DNA of 64,000 nucleotides from Maribacter arenosus (GTDB lineage Bacteria; Bacteroidota; Bacteroidia; Flavobacteriales; Flavobacteriaceae): positions 558,001 through 622,000 of the forward strand of contig NZ_JABTCG010000002.1 of NCBI RefSeq assembly GCF_014610845.1, read 5' to 3'. A model generated the notes under the pieces. That model was not told the DNA's origin. It was given only the letters and a program-made list of their open reading frames with translations, and ran no database searches. The position numbers were made by a program, and so were the translations under genes. Below are positions 60,641 to 64,000 of the stretch, piece by piece; position 1 is the stretch's first letter; each line of letters opens with the position of its first letter.

Positions 60641-60862
60641 ATGAAGGCATTTTTTGAAGGCATACAGGATTTATTCGTAAATGGACTTTTCTGGCCCTAC
60701 GACTTTTTTAGGTTTATGGAAAACTGGTGGGTAGCCAATACGGTGAACTGGATTTTCTTTGCGTTATGTTCCATTGCATTTGTATATTGGATGCTTCAGC
60801 TTAAAAAGTACAATGATAGTGGGGAGGAAGACAAATCGATTACTTCCCATTCGTATTTATAA
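60641..60862 (+). CDS. Small single-pass membrane protein (DUF6341-like)
   Basis: This 73-aa protein has an amphipathic N-terminus (M-K-A-F-F-E-G-I-Q-D-L-F), a Trp-rich stretch (M-E-N-W-W-V-A-N-T-V-N-W) and one membrane helix (about 38-54), then a charged tail. It resembles a small conserved flavobacterial family (DUF6341) of unknown role. The consensus promoter supports expression. Its 3' end overlaps the convergent purD gene by 6 nt. Confidence 0.75.
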   Translation: MKAFFEGIQDLFVNGLFWPYDFFRFMENWWVANTVNWIFFALCSIAFVYWMLQLKKYNDSGEEDKSITSHSYL

Positions 60863-62128
60863 GTCAAACCCGATATCCTTACGAAAGTTCATCATATCAA
60901 AATGTATCTTCTTGATATTTTGATAAGATGTTTGTAAAGCTTCCTTAAAATCATTTCCGTAGGAGGTGATTGCCATAACCCTGCCCCCATTGGTTACTAC
61001 ATTCCCGTTTTTATAGTCCGTACCGGCATGAAACACGATTGAATCCGCAAAGTTTTCATAACCGCTAATGACTTTTCCCTTTTCATAGGCACCAGGATAG
61101 CCTCCTGAAACCAGCATGACTGTTGAGGCCGTGCGGTCATCCAGTTCAAGGTCTATGGCATCCAGTGTTTGATTGGCTACGGCTTGAAAAATGGTGACTA
61201 AATCGGTTTTTATCCTCGGAATCACCACTTCGGTCTCCGGGTCTCCCATTCTCACGTTGTACTCAATTACATAAGGATCATCCCCCACTTTAATCAATCC
61301 GATGAATATAAACCCTTTATAAGGTAGGTTATCTTTTTTAAGGCCCTCTACCGTCGGTTTCACGATGCGCTCATGTATCTTATCCATAAAAACCTTATCT
61401 GCGAAAGGAACCGGTGATATGGCCCCCATACCCCCTGTATTCAAACCGGTGTCCCCTTCACCAATTCGTTTATAGTCCTTGGCCGTAGGCAAAACTTTAT
61501 ACCCCTTGCCGTCGGTAAGCACAAAAACACTCAATTCAATTCCCGCTAAAAACTCCTCGATGACGACCTTGGAACTCGCATCCCCAAATTTACTGCCGAC
61601 CAGCATATTTTTAAGTTCCTCCTTGGCTTCCTGCAGATTATTTAAGATCACGACCCCTTTGCCAGCCGCTAATCCGTCGGCCTTTAGAACATAAGGCGGT
61701 GTAAGTGTGTCTAGAAAAGCGTACCCCTCCTCTAATTTGTCTACAGTAAAACTTTGATAAGCAGCCGTTGGGATATTATGCCTGAACAGGAATTCCTTGG
61801 CAAATTCCTTGCTCCCTTCCAAGGTGGCAGCAGCCTTTTGCGGGCCTATAACCGGAATATGCTTAAGTTCGGGATCATTAAGAAAAAAATCATGGATGCC
61901 ATTCACCAATGGATCTTCGGGACCAACAACCACCATATCCAAGGCGTTGGAAAGTACCGTTTTCTTGATCTCTTTGAAATCATTTACACCAATGGGTATA
62001 TTCGTGCCGATGGTCGCGGTTCCCGCATTTCCAGGAGCAATAAAAAGATTTTTAAGTTTAGGGCTTTGCTTTAATTTCCATGCGATGGCATGTTCACGGC
62101 CTCCAGACCCAAGAATAAGAATATCCAT
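60857..62128 (-). CDS. purD: Phosphoribosylamine-glycine ligase
   Basis: This 423-aa ATP-grasp enzyme joins phosphoribosylamine and glycine in the second step of purine synthesis. The N-terminal domain starts with I-L-G-S-G-G-R-E-H-A-I-A-W-K. Next come F-I-A-P-G-N-A-G-T and the ATP-grasp lysine region VLKADGLAAGKGVVI. The signature R-M-G-D-P-E-T-E-V lies near residue 290, and the C-terminal domain carries V-S-G-G-Y-P-G-A-Y. Length is normal. No purine riboswitch was seen in the 41-nt upstream gap. Confidence 0.96.
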   Translation of the reverse strand: MDILILGSGGREHAIAWKLKQSPKLKNLFIAPGNAGTATIGTNIPIGVNDFKEIKKTVLSNALDMVVVGPEDPLVNGIHDFFLNDPELKHIPVIGPQKAAATLEGSKEFAKEFLFRHNIPTAAYQSFTVDKLEEGYAFLDTLTPPYVLKADGLAAGKGVVILNNLQEAKEELKNMLVGSKFGDASSKVVIEEFLAGIELSVFVLTDGKGYKVLPTAKDYKRIGEGDTGLNTGGMGAISPVPFADKVFMDKIHERIVKPTVEGLKKDNLPYKGFIFIGLIKVGDDPYVIEYNVRMGDPETEVVIPRIKTDLVTIFQAVANQTLDAIDLELDDRTASTVMLVSGGYPGAYEKGKVISGYENFADSIVFHAGTDYKNGNVVTNGGRVMAITSYGNDFKEALQTSYQNIKKIHFDMMNFRKDIGFDL

Positions 62129-62169
62129 AATAAAAGTTTGCGTAAAAATACAGCTTGCCCTGTAATAAT

Positions 62170-63150
62170 CTATGCAATACCTGAAAAATCCCTATGTTCT
62201 TTGTCGTGCAGCTCTTCTGGAGTAAGCGACTTAAAATAATTAAAAACTTTTTTTAGGCCTTCCGCCCTACCTACCTTAGGTTCCCAGCCTAAAATTTCCT
62301 TAGCCCTTGTTATATCCGGTTGCCGTTGCGTGGGGTCATCTTTGGGCAGCGGTTTATAAATGATTTTCTGATCGGTACCGGTCAATCTTATAATTTCCTG
62401 GGCGAATTCCAGTATGGTAGTTTCGTGCGGATTACCAATATTAATAGGATTGGTATAATCGCTCATGAGTAGGCGATAAATCCCTTCAACCTGATCATCG
62501 ATATAGCAAAATGATCGTGTTTGGGAACCATCCCCAAAAACGGTCAGATCCTCACCCCTCAACGCCTGGCCCATGAAAGCAGGCACAACCCTACCATCAT
62601 TTAATCGCATTCTTGATCCGTAAGTGTTAAAAATCCTAACGATACGGGTATCCACATTATGAAAACGATGATAGGCCATGGTAATGGATTCCATAAAACG
62701 TTTTGCCTCGTCATACACGCCACGTGGGCCTATAGGGCTTACGTTGCCAAAATAATCTTCATTTTGGGGATGAACTAAAGGATCCCCGTAGACCTCTGAC
62801 GTTGAGGCGACTAAAATCCGGGCTTTTTTTTCTTTGGCTACCCCTAATAGATTCAAAGTGCCCAAGGAACCGACCTTTAAGGTTTCGATAGGGATTTTCA
62901 AATAGTCGATGGGACTGGCGGGGGAGGCGAAATGCAGGATATAATGCAACTTTCCAGGGATATGTACAAACTTGGTCACATCATGGTGATAGAACTCAAA
63001 CTGCTCTAAAGGAAAAAGATGTTCTATGTTTTTAAGGGTACCGGTAATCAAGTTATCCATGCCGATTACATGAAAACCTTCCTTGATGAACCTATCGCAT
63101 AAATGGGATCCTAAAAATCCTGCGGCACCTGTTATTAATACTTTTTTCAT
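62170..63150 (-). CDS. UDP-glucuronate decarboxylase-like extended SDR
   Basis: This 326-aa NAD-dependent sugar-nucleotide enzyme has the Rossmann motif [10 protein letters not shown] at 7-16 and the catalytic Y146-x3-K150 in G-V-Y-D-E-A-K-R-F with S118 in A-S-T-S-E-V-Y-G. The S-P-I-G-P-R-G-x-Y-D-E-A-K-R block is typical of UDP-xylose synthases, which oxidise and decarboxylate UDP-glucuronate. It ends at the stop codon just before the WecA-like gene, so both probably serve surface polysaccharide synthesis. A related dehydratase function cannot be excluded. Confidence 0.88.
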   Translation of the reverse strand: MKKVLITGAAGFLGSHLCDRFIKEGFHVIGMDNLITGTLKNIEHLFPLEQFEFYHHDVTKFVHIPGKLHYILHFASPASPIDYLKIPIETLKVGSLGTLNLLGVAKEKKARILVASTSEVYGDPLVHPQNEDYFGNVSPIGPRGVYDEAKRFMESITMAYHRFHNVDTRIVRIFNTYGSRMRLNDGRVVPAFMGQALRGEDLTVFGDGSQTRSFCYIDDQVEGIYRLLMSDYTNPINIGNPHETTILEFAQEIIRLTGTDQKIIYKPLPKDDPTQRQPDITRAKEILGWEPKVGRAEGLKKVFNYFKSLTPEELHDKEHRDFSGIA

Positions 63151-64000
63151 TTACTCTTTCGCTTTTGTGTCTTGATCGACTTTTTTCTTGTTCTTCCGTG
63201 TGTCATTTTTGCTCTCCACTTTAGCCTTAATCTTGTCAACCCTTCGTTTAAGCATTATTTTTTGCTTCAAGGTGGTGATATTGTAGTTGTATTTAAAAAA
63301 AATATAACTCAAAAGTACAACCACTGAGACCAACATAATAACCATACCCAAATTTTTTGCCGTACTACCCAATACAATAAAGAGCATAACAAAAAGCAAA
63401 TTAAAACATCCAATAATAAAGCTTGCTTGTTTATGACTTAGTCCCCAGTAATCGATAAGCACATGATGTGTATGGTTGCGGTCTGGTGAAAACGGCGCTT
63501 TTTTGTTCGCAATTCGTATAGCGAATACTCTTGCTGTATCAAAAAGAGGAACTATTAATATACTTATAGCAATTAATGGAGCATTTTCAAGTAAAAAAGG
63601 TAAATCTGTATAAACATGGGGTTTTAATGCCAAAAATTTTAGAGTTAAAATACTTATAATGAAACCTACAATCAATGATCCAGTGTCCCCCATAAAAATC
63701 TTTTTTTCCGAGGAAAGATTAAAACCCAAAAAGGCAATAAGACTTGCATTCATAGTAATACTTATTAATGCAAAAAAATACTCTTCCGTCAAATAAAAAA
63801 TAGTTGTATAAATTACCAAAATGACAATACCCACAACTGATGCCAACCCGTCTATGCCATCAATTAAGTTATAAGAATTAATGATAGTTAGCATCATGAA
63901 GCCACCAATAATCAAATACAGATAATACGGTATTTCATTGATGTTCAAAAAACCGTTAAGCGAGCCTATAGTGAAACTGGGATTGCTCAAAATAAAGGCA
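63151..64000 (-). CDS. WecA/MraY-family phosphoglycosyltransferase, 5'-truncated
   Basis: The frame is open to the right edge of the window, so the N-terminal part is missing; the TTG at 63990 is internal. About 280 codons are visible, with at least eight membrane helices. Family motifs are N-L-I-D-G-I-D-G-L-A (the Mg-binding D-D-x-x-D-like turn region), F-M-G-D-T-G-S-L and P-D-R-N-H-T-H-H (the C-terminal HxHH-like site). These enzymes put a sugar-1-phosphate on undecaprenyl phosphate to start O-antigen or other glycans. It ends one base before the decarboxylase-like gene. Confidence 0.9.
   Translation of the reverse strand, partial: AFILSNPSFTIGSLNGFLNINEIPYYLYLIIGGFMMLTIINSYNLIDGIDGLASVVGIVILVIYTTIFYLTEEYFFALISITMNASLIAFLGFNLSSEKKIFMGDTGSLIVGFIISILTLKFLALKPHVYTDLPFLLENAPLIAISILIVPLFDTARVFAIRIANKKAPFSPDRNHTHHVLIDYWGLSHKQASFIIGCFNLLFVMLFIVLGSTAKNLGMVIMLVSVVVLLSYIFFKYNYNITTLKQKIMLKRRVDKIKAKVESKNDTRKNKKKVDQDTKAKE

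Overview
The window looks like chromosomal DNA from a marine-type member of the Flavobacteriaceae (Bacteroidetes). Supporting evidence: gliding and type IX secretion genes (gldH, a sprE/porW-like lipoprotein), flavobacterial DUF families (DUF4292, DUF5687, DUF6168, DUF6427), a single-cytochrome succinate dehydrogenase, an ATP synthase operon without atpD/atpC, and promoters of the Bacteroidetes type (TTG, spacer, TAnnTTTG). No rRNA, tRNA, CRISPR array, phage or insertion sequence was seen. Both ends cut genes: an NmrA-like protein on the left and a WecA/MraY-type phosphotransferase on the right.

Layout. 1-2830: truncated NmrA gene, a voltage-gated K+ channel and two repeat-rich spacers. 2831-12456: peptidase, Asp-box protein, cyclophilin, ThuA and DUF2721 genes, a repeat mosaic, and a deacylase/RimK pair. 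12784-16336: sdhCAB with promoter and terminator, then vsr and a methionine aminotransferase. 18013-26595: serine hydrolase, PBP1A-gldH-ricT, and trhO/ferredoxin/trhP, which hydroxylate tRNA wobble uridine. 27052-35624: recA, a lipoprotein/ECF sigma/anti-sigma-barrel operon, plsC, trpS, dprA, an HU-SPOR protein and a thioesterase. 35661-41508: one reverse-strand cluster running flippase, dut, TPR, DUF4292, EnvC, aldo/keto reductase. 41685-50848: sprE-like, bactofilin, atpZ-like, DUF6168 and atpBEFHA..G. 51115-57955: an ABC exporter, a PaaE-like reductase, and an arsenosugar-type set (glycosyltransferase, AhpD-like, ArsS) beside a TetR regulator. 57967-end: GT9 transferase, DUF4254, DUF6427, DUF6341, purD, a UDP-glucuronate decarboxylase-like enzyme and the WecA-like end gene.

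The most unusual signal is a class of non-coding DNA built from consecutive 7-nt words that keep phase while the words drift. The main array (583-1229) has units of 178, 185 and 192 nt, each an unbroken chain of heptads plus exactly three octads. Shorter tracts of the same kind lie at 2545-2642, 2764-2833 and 55986-56048. They also lie on both sides of a four-helix-bundle (S23/Avd-like) gene that splits atpA from atpG, where they form an exact 15-bp direct repeat. This links the tracts to an apparently mobile gene family and is the best candidate for an undescribed system. Two small ORFs (19361-19468, 26822-26914), each followed by a correctly oriented terminator, are likely unannotated peptide genes.
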